Shown here in pieces: positions 1 to 10,061 of a stretch of DNA of 64,000 bases. The translations under genes were made by a program, and so were the position numbers. This DNA is from Polaromonas sp. P2-4 (GTDB lineage Bacteria > Pseudomonadota > Gammaproteobacteria > Burkholderiales > Burkholderiaceae_C). Numbering within the stretch: position 1 is the stretch's first letter; the number at the start of each line of letters is the position of its first letter. The notes beneath the pieces are model-generated. The model saw only the letters and a list, made by a program, of their open reading frames with translations, was not told where the DNA came from and ran no database searches. The DNA lies in NCBI GenBank assembly GCA_024703855.1, contig CP087965.1, positions 3,154,001-3,218,000 of the forward strand, read 5' to 3'.

Positions 1-86
1 ACTATCTGTACCGCTTTTGCGCGGAGCAGACGGTGACGGTGAACACCACGGCGGCGGGCGGCAATGCCGCGCTGCTGGCGGGGTGA
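1..86 (+). CDS. putA: PutA C-terminus (3' end only)
   Basis: The first 86 bases encode the last residues of a proline dehydrogenase/P5C dehydrogenase, with the tail VNTTAAGGNAALLAG followed by TGA. E. coli PutA ends with a closely similar VNTAAAGGNASLMTIG, which is the basis of the call. The rest of the gene lies outside the window, so I cannot tell whether this is an intact putA or another fragment. Related putA pieces recur near 16.6-16.8, 29.7-29.8 and 31.8 kb, so a remnant is possible. Confidence 0.6.
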   Translation, partial: YLYRFCAEQTVTVNTTAAGGNAALLAG

Positions 87-152
87 GCGCTGGGCGGGAC
101 CCTGAAGGGGCAGCACCCTCCGGCACGAAGCTTGCAACCGCCCGACACTGTC

Positions 153-1466
153 ATGAAAAATCTTCCGTCCTTTGATCGTTCCCGCCTGCTCGCGACGCTC
201 GACCGGCTTGCGCCGTACATGACGCAGACCTTGAGTGCCTTCGTCGCCGCGCAAAGCCCTTCCGGCGCCGAGCAGCCGGCGGCCGAGTTCCTGGAACAGA
301 CGCTGCTGGACCTGGGGCTGGACTCCGAGCGCATCGTGCTCAACAGCAGCCTCATCGAGAGCCTGCCGCTGTTCTCCTGCCCTTGCGACCCCGACAACGG
401 GCGCTACAACCTGCTGGCGCGCCACCTGCCGCGCAGCAGGGGAGGTCGTTCGGTGCTGTTCAACGGGCACCTCGATGTCGTGCCCACCGGCCCCGAATCG
501 CTGTGGACGCAACCACCCTACGTGCCGTGGGTGAAAGATGGCTGGTTGCACGGCCGGGGTGCAGGCGACATGAAGGGCGGCCTCATCTGTGCCTTGGTGG
601 CCTACAAGGCCTTGCACGAACTGGGCCTGCAGCCGGCCGGCATCGTCGGCTTCAACGCCGTGCTGGACGAGGAAAACACCGGCAACGGCACGCTGGCCAC
701 GCTGCACGCGCTGCAGAACGCCCTGGCCAAGGCCAGGCTCACCGATTTCGATGCGGTGGTGATTCCGGAGCCCTTCGGCGAGACGCTGATGAGTGCCCAG
801 GTCGGCGTGTGCTGGCTTTTCATCGAGATCACCGGCAAGCCGGCGCATGTCGCCTACATGAACCAGGGCATCAACCCGATCGAGGCCGGCATCGCCATCA
901 TGGCCGACCTGAAACAGCTGGAATCCGAGTGGAACGCGCCCGCCCAACGGCACCCCTTGTTCCGCGATGCGGCGCACCCGATCAACTTCAACCTGGGCCG
1001 CATCGAAGGCGGCGAGTGGAATTCGTCGGTGCCCTGCACCTGTACGCTCGGCCTTCGCTTCAGTTTCTTTCCCGGGATGACGGCCGAGGAGGCGACCCGG
1101 CAGGTCACGCAGCGCATACGCGCGACGGCCGCGCGGGTCAACGCGGCCTTGACGGTCGACATCCGGTCCCGCGGGCACGTCTCGCCGGGCTGCGAGTACG
1201 ACCTCGACGCACCGGCGATGCAGGTCCTGGCCGACGCGCACCGCAAGATCACCGGCGCACCGCCCGAGCGTTTGGCGTGCACCGCGACCACCGATGGTCG
1301 CCACTTCGCGCTGATGACGGACATCCCCGTCACCGTGTACGGACCGGTGGCGCGCAACATTCACGGCATCGATGAGGCCGTCTCGCTGGACAGCATGAAA
1401 CGCGTGGCAGCGACCATGGCGCAATTCATGGTGGACTGGTGTGGCGTCGAACCGCTGGTAGCTTGA
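153..1466 (+). CDS. M20-family amidohydrolase (ArgE/DapE-like deacylase)
   Basis: A 437-residue zinc-dependent deacylase that would release the free amino group from an N-acyl amino acid or related amide in the cytoplasm. Family landmarks are visible in order: NGHLDVVP (metal-binding His and catalytic Asp), GRGAGDMKGG (bridging Asp), DEENTGNG (catalytic Glu pair) and a late HGIDE with the last metal His. A TTG at 132 is in frame, but the ATG at 153 is chosen; no strong ribosome binding site decides it. It is convergent with the minus-strand catabolic operon ending at 1504, which also contains two deacetylases, so a joint role in removing acyl groups from an imported compound is plausible. The exact substrate cannot be read from the sequence. 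Confidence 0.85.
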   Translation: MKNLPSFDRSRLLATLDRLAPYMTQTLSAFVAAQSPSGAEQPAAEFLEQTLLDLGLDSERIVLNSSLIESLPLFSCPCDPDNGRYNLLARHLPRSRGGRSVLFNGHLDVVPTGPESLWTQPPYVPWVKDGWLHGRGAGDMKGGLICALVAYKALHELGLQPAGIVGFNAVLDEENTGNGTLATLHALQNALAKARLTDFDAVVIPEPFGETLMSAQVGVCWLFIEITGKPAHVAYMNQGINPIEAGIAIMADLKQLESEWNAPAQRHPLFRDAAHPINFNLGRIEGGEWNSSVPCTCTLGLRFSFFPGMTAEEATRQVTQRIRATAARVNAALTVDIRSRGHVSPGCEYDLDAPAMQVLADAHRKITGAPPERLACTATTDGRHFALMTDIPVTVYGPVARNIHGIDEAVSLDSMKRVAATMAQFMVDWCGVEPLVA

Positions 1467-1503
1467 GCCCTTCCTTCAGATTGAATTCAGGCAGGGCGCG
1501 TGT

Positions 1504-2795
1504 TCACAGCGTCTTCAGAACCTCATCCAGCGTCTCGACCAGCAGGTCCGCGTTGGCTTCGGAGAACACCAGCGGCGGACGGATCTTCAGGGTGTTGGCG
1601 TGCTCGCCGGTCGCGCTGAGCAGCACCTGCCGTTCGCGCAAGCGGTTGACGACGCGCGCGGTCTCGGCCGTGGCGGGCGCCCGCGTGCTGCGATCGCTCA
1701 CCAGTTCCACGCCGACAAACAGGCCGGCACCGCGCACATCGCCGATGAGGGCATGGCGCCGGCCCAGTTCTGCTCAGCCGCGCCCGCAGGTAGCGGCCCA
1801 CCCGCTGGGCGTTGTCCATCAAGCCTTCCTTCTCGATCACGTCCAGCACCGCCATGCCGGCCGCCATCGACACCGGGTTGCCGCCAAAGGTGTTGAAGTA
1901 GCGGCACTCGCGGCCGAAGGCTGCCAGCACGTCCGGGCGCACCGCCAGGCCGGCCAGCGGATGGCCGGCGCCGAGGGGCTTGCCCATGGTCACGATGTCG
2001 GGCAGCACGCCATGGCGCAGAAAGCCCCAGAAGGCATCGCCCGTGCGCCCCAGCCCGGGCTGCACCTCGTCGGCGATGAACAGGCCACCGGCCTCGCGGA
2101 TCGCGTCCACCGCTTCCGCCAGAAAACCGGTCGGGTCGGTGAAAATGCCGTCGCTGGAGAACACCGTGTCGACCATCAGCGCGGCGGGCCGGATGCCGTG
2201 GGCCTTCAGGTCGGCAATGGCCTCGCGCACGCCGGCTGCAAATGCCGTGCCCATGGCTTCCGGTGCGATGCGGTAGCTGTCGGGCGCCGGCACGGTGCGC
2301 ACCGCGTCGCCGAGCTGCACGAACTTGCCGAGCGAAGGCGACGCCTCGGCGATAGCCGCGGTCACGCCGTGGTAGGCGAAGCGCGTGACGATCAGCCCTT
2401 CGGCCTTGGTGTGTGATCGGGCGATGCGCATCGCCAGGTCGTTGGCTTCGCTGCCGGTGCAGGTGAACATCGCGTGGGCGAGCTCGGAAGGCATCGTGCC
2501 GAGCAGTCGCTCGGCGTAGTCGAGCACGCCCTCGTGCAGGTAGCGGGTGTGCGTGTTGAGCACGCTCGCCTGGCGGGCGATGGCCTCGACCACGTGCGGG
2601 TGGCAATGGCCGACGGAGGCGACGTTGTTGTAGGCGTCGAGGTAGCGCGTGCCGTCGGCGTCGTAAAGCCAGACGCCTTCGCCGCGCACCGGGTGCAGCG
2701 GCGATTCGTAGAACAGGCGGTAGGCCGGGCCCAGCAGCCGCGCGGCGGGCGATCAGGTTTTCGGTGGAGGCAACGGACGGCGTGTCTGGCAGCAT
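1504..2795 (-). CDS. Class III PLP aminotransferase/phospho-lyase-like enzyme (frameshifted)
   Basis: About 430 residues of a fold-type I PLP enzyme, last gene of the minus-strand operon. Visible parts are [16 protein letters not shown] near the N-terminus, [11 protein letters not shown] (cofactor phosphate site), [15 protein letters not shown] and the lysine in [15 protein letters not shown]. The GHCHP and NTHTRYLHE stretches resemble the AGXT2L1/AGXT2L2 group, which act as phospho-lyases on ethanolamine phosphate or 5-phosphohydroxylysine rather than as true transaminases. Two breaks interrupt the frame: one base lost near 2750 and one gained near 1770. On either side the protein continues perfectly in another frame. 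It starts 13 bases after the APH-fold kinase gene, matching a kinase plus phospho-lyase pair. The specific reaction is inference. Confidence 0.75.
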
Positions 2796-2808
2796 GGTGG
2801 GGCGTCTT

Positions 2809-3898
2809 TCAGTCGAATCCGCAGGCACGCCGCAATGCGGCGGTTGCTGCGTTATGGCCGAGATGCTCGCAGGCCTGCAGGCGGGCCCACGAGAGCGGGT
2901 TGTTGCGCAGCAGGTAGGCCGCGTTGTCGGGGGTAGCGCGCCGCACGCCAGCCGCTGATGGCCACCACCATCAGGAGGCGGGCCGTCATCAGCGTGAACA
3001 GCAGATCAATCTCGGCCGGCAGCAGCGGCAGCACCGCGTGGTAGGCCGCGACGAAGGGCACGATGTCGGCCAGCGGATCGTCGCTCGCGCCGAGCTGGTA
3101 GGCCGCCGCCACGGCGAGGTCATCGATCAGCGGCGCGCGCACCATGTCGCCGAAATCGAGGATGGCGGCGATGCGGTCGGTGTCGGCCGGGTCGACCAGC
3201 ACGTTGTAGATGTTGAAGTCGTTGTGGATCGGCTGGTGGCGCAGCCCGGGCAGCACCGGCTTGGCGTCGCGCTCGAAGCGGTCCAGCGCACGCTGCGCCA
3301 GCGCGCGGCGCCCGAGGTCGGCGATGTGCGCCAGCAGCCCGCGCACGCTGTCGGCGCGCTGGATGTCCCAGGGCAGCGCCAGCGCACCGGCCGGGTGGTC
3401 GAAGTCGCGCAGCGCCAGATCGAGCCGGGCCAGGGTGCGCGCCAGGTTCTGCCGCTGCGCCGGCGTGCGCGGCGCGTCCGGCATGGGCAGCCCCGGCAGG
3501 TAGCTGAAGAGCCGCACCACGCGCGGCGCATCGTCGGGCGGGCGGCACACGAAGGACGGCTCGCCGCCGAGCGTCGGCATGATGCGCTGCACCGGCAGCC
3601 CCGCGTCGGTGGCGGCGATGTGCAGCAGCGCCTGCGTCTGGAAATCCGCTACCAGCGCCTTTTCCGCGGGGTGCGAAATCTTCAGCATGAAGCGTGCGCC
3701 ATTCTGCGCGGACTGCAGCAGGTAGTTGCGATCGCGCTCGCCCGTCAGCGCCTTCATCTCGCCGGCAATGCCATAGTGCTTTAGCGCCAGGGCGTGGACC
3801 CATGCGGGGTCGAGTTCCGGGGAGGCCTCGCTCAAGACCTCGGCTTCGTCGAAATCGACGGCGGAAACTGTGCACACGGCGGACAGGGCGGCCGTCAT
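2809..3898 (-). CDS. APH-fold small-molecule kinase (frameshifted near C-terminus)
   Basis: About 362 residues of the aminoglycoside phosphotransferase/choline kinase fold. The catalytic loop reads HNDFNIYNVL and the metal-binding motif ILDFGDMV, both diagnostic. The start ATG overlaps the stop of the upstream deacetylase (ATGA). One extra C in a CCCCC run near 2930 breaks the last 40 codons; in the corrected frame the protein ends ...ALRRACGFD at 2809. Known relatives next to AGXT2L-type PLP enzymes include hydroxylysine kinase (HYKK/AGPHD1), so phosphorylation of a hydroxylated or amino-alcohol substrate before phospho-elimination is a reasonable inference. Homoserine kinase-like activity is an alternative. 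Confidence 0.75.
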
Positions 3899-4924
3899 GC
3901 CGCGCCCGCAAAGCCGCACAGTGCGCTGGCCAGATTGGGGCCGAGGTCGTCGGACAGGTAGCCCCCTTCCTGCACCAGCACGGTCGGCAGGCCCAGGCGG
4001 GCGATCCTCGGCGAGCAGCAGCGCGAAGCCGGGTGTCGTGATCTTCATGCCCTTGTATGGGTCGCGCTCGTGGGCGTCCAGGCCCAGCGCCACCACCAGC
4101 GCACCGGGTGCGAAGGCGCGAATGCTGTCGCAGGCGTCGCGCAGCACCGGCAGGTAGCCGTCGAGCTCGGTGCCCAGCGCCAGCGGCTTGTTGATGTTGT
4201 AGCCCAGGCCCGCGCCTTCACCCCGCTCGTGCGCATGGCCGGTGAAAAAGGGCGTGAAATTCCTGGGGTCGCCATGCAGTGAAATCGTCAGCACGTCCGG
4301 GCGGCGGTAGAAGATGCCCTGCGTGCCGTTGCCGTGGTGCACGTCGATGTCGAGAATGGCGACGCGGTCGTGCACCCGGCGCAGGTGCTGCGCGGCGATG
4401 GCCACGTTGTTCAGGTAGCAAAAGCCGTTCGCCCGGTCCGCGTAGGCGTGGTGGCCCGGCGGGCGGCACAGCGCGTAGGCCGCACGTTCGCCGTCCATCA
4501 CCAATTGCGCGGCGTGCGTGGCCATGTGGGCCGAGGCGATGGCCGCCTCCCAGGTGTGCGCGCCGATGGAGCAGGCGTTGTCGCCCATGTGGAATCCGGC
4601 CTGGCCCACCACGCTCTCGGGGTAGGTGCAGGGCTGGCCGGGAAAGGGATGGATGTTGGGCATCACCTCTTGCGAGGGATCGTCCAGCAGCTGCCATCGC
4701 GCATAGGCTGTTTCAAGAAAGCGCAGGTACTCGGGCGTGTGGATGGCGGCACGCGGGCCCGCGCCGAAATCCTTGCACGCGACGACTTCATGGCCCTCCT
4801 GCTCGACCGCCGACAGCAGGCGAAAGGCGCGTTCCGGCTGTTCGTTGCTGCGCTTCAATCGACCACGCACCATGAAGAGCTGCGGGTCGTGGTCTTTGTG
4901 CTGATCGCTGTAGACGACTTTCAT
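3895..4924 (-). CDS. HDAC-family amidohydrolase 1 (acetylpolyamine amidohydrolase-like, frameshifted)
   Basis: About 342 residues of the histone deacetylase/acetylpolyamine amidohydrolase superfamily, predicted to remove acetyl groups from a small amine. Key signatures are RPPGHHA (tandem catalytic histidines), GFCYLNN and DIDVHHGNGTQ (zinc ligands), then LGLDAHERDP carrying the third zinc Asp. A frameshift near 4006 breaks the last 35 codons; in the corrected frame the usual LVQEGGY is restored and the gene ends at 3895, overlapping the kinase start. The start ATG at 4924 overlaps the stop of the GntR gene. It is a paralogue of the intact gene at 6614-7672 but clearly divergent, so the two probably act on different substrates or positions. 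Confidence 0.85.
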
Positions 4925-5652
4925 CGAATGGGTCCTTGGGGTGTTGGGGGGCGAGGGGCGGCGCCATGCTGCTTCACGAACAGCGCCCGCACATGCTGCC
5001 AGGCGTCGTCCAGATGCAGGCGCATGGCGGCACGGGCGGCTGTTGCGTCTCTGCGCAGCAGCGCATCGGCGATGGGTTGATGGGTCTCGGCCATGCCGGA
5101 TGGGTCGTGGTAGACGGCATCGCACAGTGCAATGATCATCCGCATCTCGGTCTGGGTGTTGGAGAAGATGCGGTGCAGCTGGGCGTTGCCCGACAGCTCG
5201 CAGATCAGGGTGTGAAACGCCAGATCGGCTGCGATTCGCTGGTGCTGTGGCTGCGTCGGTGCATCGCGCACCATGGCGTGCACGAGTTCCTGCAGACGGG
5301 CCAGCCCAGCGTCGTCGGCCTTGATGCAGGCCCGTTCGATCGCCGTCATTTCGAGACTGATGCGCACCTCGAAAATGTCGTCGATCTCCTGCACGCTGAT
5401 GGTCCGCACCGCGAAACCATGGCGCGGCCGCGCGACCAGCACGCCCTGGCGCTCCAGCCGGCGTGCGGCCTCGCGCACCGGCGCCCGGCTCACGCCCATG
5501 CGGCGCGCGATGTCGGCCTCCACGATGCGGCTGCCGGGCGCCAGGCGCCCCTCCACGATGGCGCGCGTCAATTGGGCCTCGACCAGCTCGACCAGATCGG
5601 GGGCCTCGACGGATTCAAAGGAAGCGGTATCGAATGGGGAGGAAAAAGTCAT
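4921..5652 (-). CDS. GntR/FCD-family transcriptional regulator
   Basis: An intact 243-residue regulator. The N-terminal winged helix contains GSRIVEADIARRMGVSRAPVREAARRL-like helix-turn-helix residues at about 35-70, with the characteristic SRAPVREA recognition helix. The rest is an all-helical FCD ligand-binding domain with ERACIKADD, FHTLICELSGN and a late HQPIADALLRRD. FCD regulators usually bind organic acids or amino compounds that are substrates of the operon. It sits inside the operon, 4-base overlapped with deacetylase 1, so autoregulation is likely. A 12-base perfect palindrome with a GTCGAC core upstream of the first operon gene (16135-16146) is a candidate binding site. Confidence 0.9.
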   Translation of the reverse strand: MTFSSPFDTASFESVEAPDLVELVEAQLTRAIVEGRLAPGSRIVEADIARRMGVSRAPVREAARRLERQGVLVARPRHGFAVRTISVQEIDDIFEVRISLEMTAIERACIKADDAGLARLQELVHAMVRDAPTQPQHQRIAADLAFHTLICELSGNAQLHRIFSNTQTEMRMIIALCDAVYHDPSGMAETHQPIADALLRRDATAARAAMRLHLDDAWQHVRALFVKQHGAAPRPPTPQGPIR

Positions 5653-5696
5653 GCTGTTTGTCTCGTTATGGGGTCTGCGCGCCGGAGCATAGTTTC

Positions 5697-6617
5697 TCAC
5701 CCGCCTGCGCGCGCAACGGCCAGGACGGCGGGGCCCGCCGGCCGGGAGCGCGCCAGGTAGATGCCCGCGGCCACGATCAGCGCAATGCCGGACATCGCCA
5801 GACCATCGGGTGGCTTGTGAAACCAGAAAGTGCTGAAGGCGACGGCGAGCAGCAGCTGGAAGTAGTTCAGGGGCGCGAGGGTGGACGCTTCCACCCGTTC
5901 GAAGGCGGCCAGCAGCAGCCACTGCGCGGCACCGCTGCAGGCGCCGCCCGCCAGGAGCAGCAGGACTTCGCCCCACGCAGGCCGGTGGACCGGCAGGAAG
6001 AAAGGCGCCGGCAGGGCGGTCACTGCCAGGCAGACCAGCGCCGTATAGCCGTACTGCACGGGGCTGGGCACCAGCCCCGCGAGGCGCCGCGTCAGGAGCT
6101 GGAAGATCGCATAGCAGACGGCCGAAACCGCCATCAGCAAGGTGCCCAGCCAGGGCAGATCGCCGCCGGGACGCACGATCAGCAGCATGCCGCCAAAACC
6201 GACCGTCACGGCCACCCACCGGCTGCGCTGCACCTGCTCGCCGACCAGCCTGGGCGACAACGCCACCATCAGCAGCGGCGCAGTGAAGTAGATCGCCGTG
6301 GCCTCGGCCAGCGGCATCCAGATCAAAGCCGTCATGAAGCAGGTGGCCACCGTGCCCAGCATCACGCCGCGCAGCACCAGCAGCTTTTTCTGCGGCGCCC
6401 GCCAGATGCGCAGGTCGCCGTGGTGCAGCAGCATGGCGAAGGCGATGCAGATCACCGACAGGTAGCGCATCAGGTTGATGAAGGGTGCCGGGTAGTACTG
6501 CAGCATCTGCTTGCAGAAGGCGTCGTAGGAGGCGAAGGCCACCAGCGCGCAGAAGAAGAGGGCGACGCCGGCGCCTTTCGATCCCGGCGGGCGCAGGGCT
6601 GCAGGGCCGGTGCTCAT
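5697..6617 (-). CDS. EamA/DMT-family membrane transporter
   Basis: An intact 306-residue inner-membrane protein with about ten hydrophobic helices in two homologous EamA halves (YDAFCKQMLQYYPAPF... and YAIFQLLTRRLAG...). The family exports or imports small metabolites such as amino acids and their derivatives. The start ATG overlaps the stop of the downstream-numbered deacetylase gene (ATGA), and 44 bases separate its stop from the GntR start. Placed between two deacetylases, it could export an inhibitory intermediate or supply a second uptake route. The sequence does not reveal the substrate. Confidence 0.85.
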   Translation of the reverse strand: MSTGPAALRPPGSKGAGVALFFCALVAFASYDAFCKQMLQYYPAPFINLMRYLSVICIAFAMLLHHGDLRIWRAPQKKLLVLRGVMLGTVATCFMTALIWMPLAEATAIYFTAPLLMVALSPRLVGEQVQRSRWVAVTVGFGGMLLIVRPGGDLPWLGTLLMAVSAVCYAIFQLLTRRLAGLVPSPVQYGYTALVCLAVTALPAPFFLPVHRPAWGEVLLLLAGGACSGAAQWLLLAAFERVEASTLAPLNYFQLLLAVAFSTFWFHKPPDGLAMSGIALIVAAGIYLARSRPAGPAVLAVARAGG

Positions 6618-7672
6618 GATCGGCCTGCCTGAAAACCACGAAGAAATGCGTCCAGCGCCATGCCCATGGCGTCCACCTTGTAGCCGCCCTCCTGCACGAT
6701 CACCGTGGGCAGGCCCAGCGCCCCGGCCCGTTCACCGACCTGGCGGTAAGCATCGATCTCGACCTTGAGCACGCTCACCGGATCGTCCTTGTAGGTGTCG
6801 AAGCCGAGCGGCAGCACCAGCGCCCGCGGCGCGAAGTCGCGCAGTGCTGCCAGCCCTGCATCCAGCGCGAGCAGGAAGGGCTCGCTGCCGGCGCCGTGGG
6901 CCAGCGGCAGGTTCAGGTTGCAGCCCACGCCGGCCCCGCTGCCGCGCTCGTGCGCGTAGCCGCTGTAGAACGGGTAGTAGCCGGCCGGGTCGGCATGCAT
7001 CGACACGGTCAGCACGTCGGCGCTGTCGTAGAAGATGTGCTGGGTGCCGTCACCGTGGTGGGCGTCCACGTCGAGCACCGCCACGCGGCCGTAATGCTGC
7101 AGCAGCCGGTGCGCGGCACAGGCGCTGTTGTTCACGTAGCAGAAGCCGCTGGCGCTGTCGCGGCAGGCATGGTGGCCCGAGGGACGGCACAGTGCATAGG
7201 CGGCGTCACCGGTCTGGCACACCGCGTCGGCGGCGGCCACGGCACTGTGCGCCGAGCGCAATACCGAATGCCAGGTGTGGGGACCGATGGGGCAGGACAG
7301 GTCGCGCAGGTAGTAACCCGCCTGGGCCACGACGGAAGGCGACGGGCATGGTCCGCGCTGCGCCTGTCCGGCACCGCCATACGGCGACAGGTTGGGCAGT
7401 ACCTCGATGCCGGGTTCGAGGCCGGGCTGCTTGACTGCCATCCAGCGCGCGTAAGCACCCTCCAGGAAGTCGAGGTAGTTGGCGCTGTGCACGGTCTCCA
7501 GCGGGGCGCGCCCATAGTCCGGCGGCGTGGCCACGGCTATGCCATGGGCTGCCAGCGCGGCCTGCAGGGCGTGGGCCCGGGCCGGCAGGTCGGTCGGCTT
7601 GCAGAGGCGGCCCAGACGCATGAACTGCTGCGGGTCGTGCAGCAGCTGGTCGTCGGCAAAGAAGGCCTGCAT
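6614..7672 (-). CDS. HDAC-family amidohydrolase 2 (acetylpolyamine amidohydrolase-like)
   Basis: An intact 352-residue deacetylase. Motifs are RPSGHHA, GFCYVNN, DVDAHHGDGTQHIFY and LGFDTYKDDP, which give the paired catalytic histidines and the Asp/His/Asp zinc site of the acetylpolyamine amidohydrolase group. The length matches known APAH enzymes (about 340). Start choice: ATG at 7672 overlaps the upstream transaminase stop as TGATG; a GTG one codon earlier is possible. It is followed by the DMT transporter with an ATGA overlap. Next to an omega-transaminase, the simplest inference is deacetylation of an N-acetyl amine whose freed amino group is then transferred. Confidence 0.9.
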   Translation of the reverse strand: MQAFFADDQLLHDPQQFMRLGRLCKPTDLPARAHALQAALAAHGIAVATPPDYGRAPLETVHSANYLDFLEGAYARWMAVKQPGLEPGIEVLPNLSPYGGAGQAQRGPCPSPSVVAQAGYYLRDLSCPIGPHTWHSVLRSAHSAVAAADAVCQTGDAAYALCRPSGHHACRDSASGFCYVNNSACAAHRLLQHYGRVAVLDVDAHHGDGTQHIFYDSADVLTVSMHADPAGYYPFYSGYAHERGSGAGVGCNLNLPLAHGAGSEPFLLALDAGLAALRDFAPRALVLPLGFDTYKDDPVSVLKVEIDAYRQVGERAGALGLPTVIVQEGGYKVDAMGMALDAFLRGFQAGRS

Positions 7673-9041
7673 CACGGCTGCTCCTGCTCCAGCCGGACCA
7701 TGGCCCGGTCGAAGCGGGCAAACATCTCGTCGACCTGTGCGGCCGTGATGATCAGCGGCGGGCAGAACGCCACCGCGTCACCCATGGCGCGCACGATCAG
7801 GCCTTGTTCCTGCGCCAGTTGGGCCAGGCGCCCGCCGGTCTTGCTGGCGGGGTCGAAGGGGGTTCGGCGGGCCTTGTCTGCCACCAGTTCGATGGCACCG
7901 ATCAAGCCCACGCCGCGTACCTCGCCCACCAGCGGGCTTGATGCATAGCGCTGCAGACCCTGCTGGAACTGCGGCGCCAGCGACTGCACATGCGCGAGCA
8001 GGTGTTCATCTTCGTACACCTTGAGCGTCTCAAGCGCCACCGCGGCGGCCACCGGATGGCCCGAGTAGGTGAAGCCGTGGCCGAAGGTGCCGATCTTCCC
8101 GCTGTTGGCCGCCACGGCCGCATGCACCTTCTCGGACACCATCACGGCCGAGATCGGCATGTAGCCCGAGGACAGGGCCTTGGCCGAGGTCAGGATGTCG
8201 GGCTGCATGCCGAAGGTGGTGCTGCCGAACATCTCACCCGTGCGGCAGAAGCCGCAGATCACCTCGTCAGCCACCAGCAACACCTCGTACTTGCGCAGCA
8301 CCGCCTGGATCTTTTCGAAGTAAGTGGCTGGCGGCACGATCACGCCGCCGGCGCCCATCACCGGCTCGGCGAAAAAGGCGGCCACGGTGTCGGGGCCCTC
8401 GGCCAGGATGCGCTGCTCCAGCGCTTCGGCCAGCCGGGTGGCGAAGGCTTCCTCGGTTTCGCCCGGCTGACCGTAGCGGTAGTGGTGCGGGCAGTCGACG
8501 TGCAAGATGCGGGCTATCGGCAGGTCGAAGTCGCGGTGGTTGGGCACCAGGCCGCTGAGGCTGGCCGCCGCCACGGTGACGCCGTGGTAGGCGTTCTTGC
8601 GCGCAATGATCTTTTCTTGTCCGGTTTGCCGATGGCATTGTGGTAGTACCAGACCAGCTTGACCGCCGTGTCGTTGGCCTCGGAGCCGGAGTTGGCGAAG
8701 AACACCTTGGACATCGGCACCGGCGCGATGGACAGCAGCTTCTCGGCCAATTCGATGGCGGCCGGGTTCGAGCGATGGTTGAAGGTGTGGTAGTAGGGCA
8801 GCGCATGCAGCGCGTCGCTGCCGGCCTTGGCCAGCCGCGCATTGCTGAAGCCCAGCGAGGCGCACCACAAACCCGACATGGCCTCCAGGTAGCGACGGCC
8901 CTGATCGTCTTCGACAAAAATACCGTCGCCGCGCTGGATCACCAGCGGACCGACTTGCGGATGGGTGGCGAGATTGGTGAAGGGGTGGAGATGCGCCGCG
9001 ATGTCGTGGGCAGCGTTCTTTGCATGGGTAGATGCGTTCAT
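7672..9041 (-). CDS. Class III omega-transaminase (frameshifted)
   Basis: About 456 residues of a class III aminotransferase resembling pyruvate-dependent omega- and polyamine transaminases. The N-terminal part shows MSGLWCASLGFSN and FFANSGSEANDTA; the C-terminal part shows NAYHGVTVAAASLSG, LLVADEVICGFCRTG and the PLP lysine in LTSAKALSSGYMP. One A is missing in an A-run near 8612 (KPDKK|KIIARKNAYHG restored by adding it). Start ATG at 9041; an in-frame TTG lies 18 bases upstream. It overlaps deacetylase 2 by one base. A role in converting a primary amine to an aldehyde with pyruvate as acceptor is inferred from the family. Confidence 0.85.
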
Positions 9042-9095
9042 GGACGGGTCCTGTTGCAAGATGAAGTCAGTGAAGTCAGGATAGTGCGCCGCTGC

Positions 9096-10061
9096 TCAGT
9101 AGCCGCGCGCCAAGTCAACCAGATTGACAGGGCGCTGACCCTGTTGCAACGATGCCAGGTTGGCGAGCGTCTGCTGTGCAATGACCAGGCGGTCGGTGCG
9201 GGTCGCGATGTGCGGCGTGATGAGGATGCGCGCGTTGCCCCAGAACGGATGGTCCTGCGGCAGCGGCTCCTGCGAGAAAGCGTCGAGCGTGGCGGCCGAG
9301 AGCTGGCCGCTTTCCAGCGCAGGCAGCAGATCGGCTTCGACCAGGTGGTCGCCGCGGCCGACGTTGATCAGGTGCGCGCCGCGCGGCAGTTTGGCGAACA
9401 GTCCGGCGTTGAGGAAGCCCTGCGTCTGCGGCGTCAGCGGCAGCAGGCACACCAGCGTGTCGCAGCCCGAGAGGAACGCGTCAAGCTGGTCGTTGCCGTG
9501 GAAACCGGTCACGCCGTCGGGCAGCGCGTCCTTGGCGCTGCGGCTCCAGCCGCGCACGGGGTAGCCGATGCTGGCGAGCGATTCGGCGCAGGCCATGCCC
9601 AGCGTGCCGAGGCCCGCGATGCCGACACGATGGCGGCGCGGCGAAACGATGTCCTGCTCCTGCCATTGGCCGGCAGCGGAGCTGGCCACATAGGCCTTCA
9701 TGCCGCGGTGATGCTGTACCACCGCCCAGCTCACATAGGCCTTCATGCCCGCGGCCATGCCGGTGTCGACGATGCGGCACAGCGGCAGTTGGCGCGGCAG
9801 GTCCGGATCGGCCACGATGTGGTCGATACCTGCGGCCAGCGACTGCACTAGCCGCAGGTTCGGCAGTTGCGCGAGCAGGCCATGCGGCGGGAACCAGCAG
9901 ACGGCCACGTCGATGTCTTCGAGCGCGCCGAGGTCGGAGCCCATCCGCAGGTCGACGCCGGGGCAGGCTTCGTTGAAGGCGTCGGTGAGGTACTGCATGT
10001 TCAGCCCCTCGCTGAGCAGTGCCACGCAAGGCATAGGCTTCTTTATTGCGTTCAACTCCAT
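9096..10061 (-). CDS. D-2-hydroxyacid dehydrogenase (GhrA-like)
   Basis: An intact 321-residue NAD(P)-dependent dehydrogenase of the glyoxylate/hydroxypyruvate reductase A type. The Rossmann motif is GIAGLGTLGMACAESL, followed by CLLPLTPQTQG, LINVGRGDHLVE (substrate-binding Arg) and the C-terminal ITPHIATRT with catalytic His, with Glu in SQEPLPQDHPFW. The ATG at 10061 overlaps the stop of the ABC ATPase gene by one base. It would reduce a 2-keto acid produced in the pathway, or oxidise the hydroxy acid; direction cannot be decided from sequence. Confidence 0.85.
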   Translation of the reverse strand: MELNAIKKPMPCVALLSEGLNMQYLTDAFNEACPGVDLRMGSDLGALEDIDVAVCWFPPHGLLAQLPNLRLVQSLAAGIDHIVADPDLPRQLPLCRIVDTGMAAGMKAYVSWAVVQHHRGMKAYVASSAAGQWQEQDIVSPRRHRVGIAGLGTLGMACAESLASIGYPVRGWSRSAKDALPDGVTGFHGNDQLDAFLSGCDTLVCLLPLTPQTQGFLNAGLFAKLPRGAHLINVGRGDHLVEADLLPALESGQLSAATLDAFSQEPLPQDHPFWGNARILITPHIATRTDRLVIAQQTLANLASLQQGQRPVNLVDLARGY

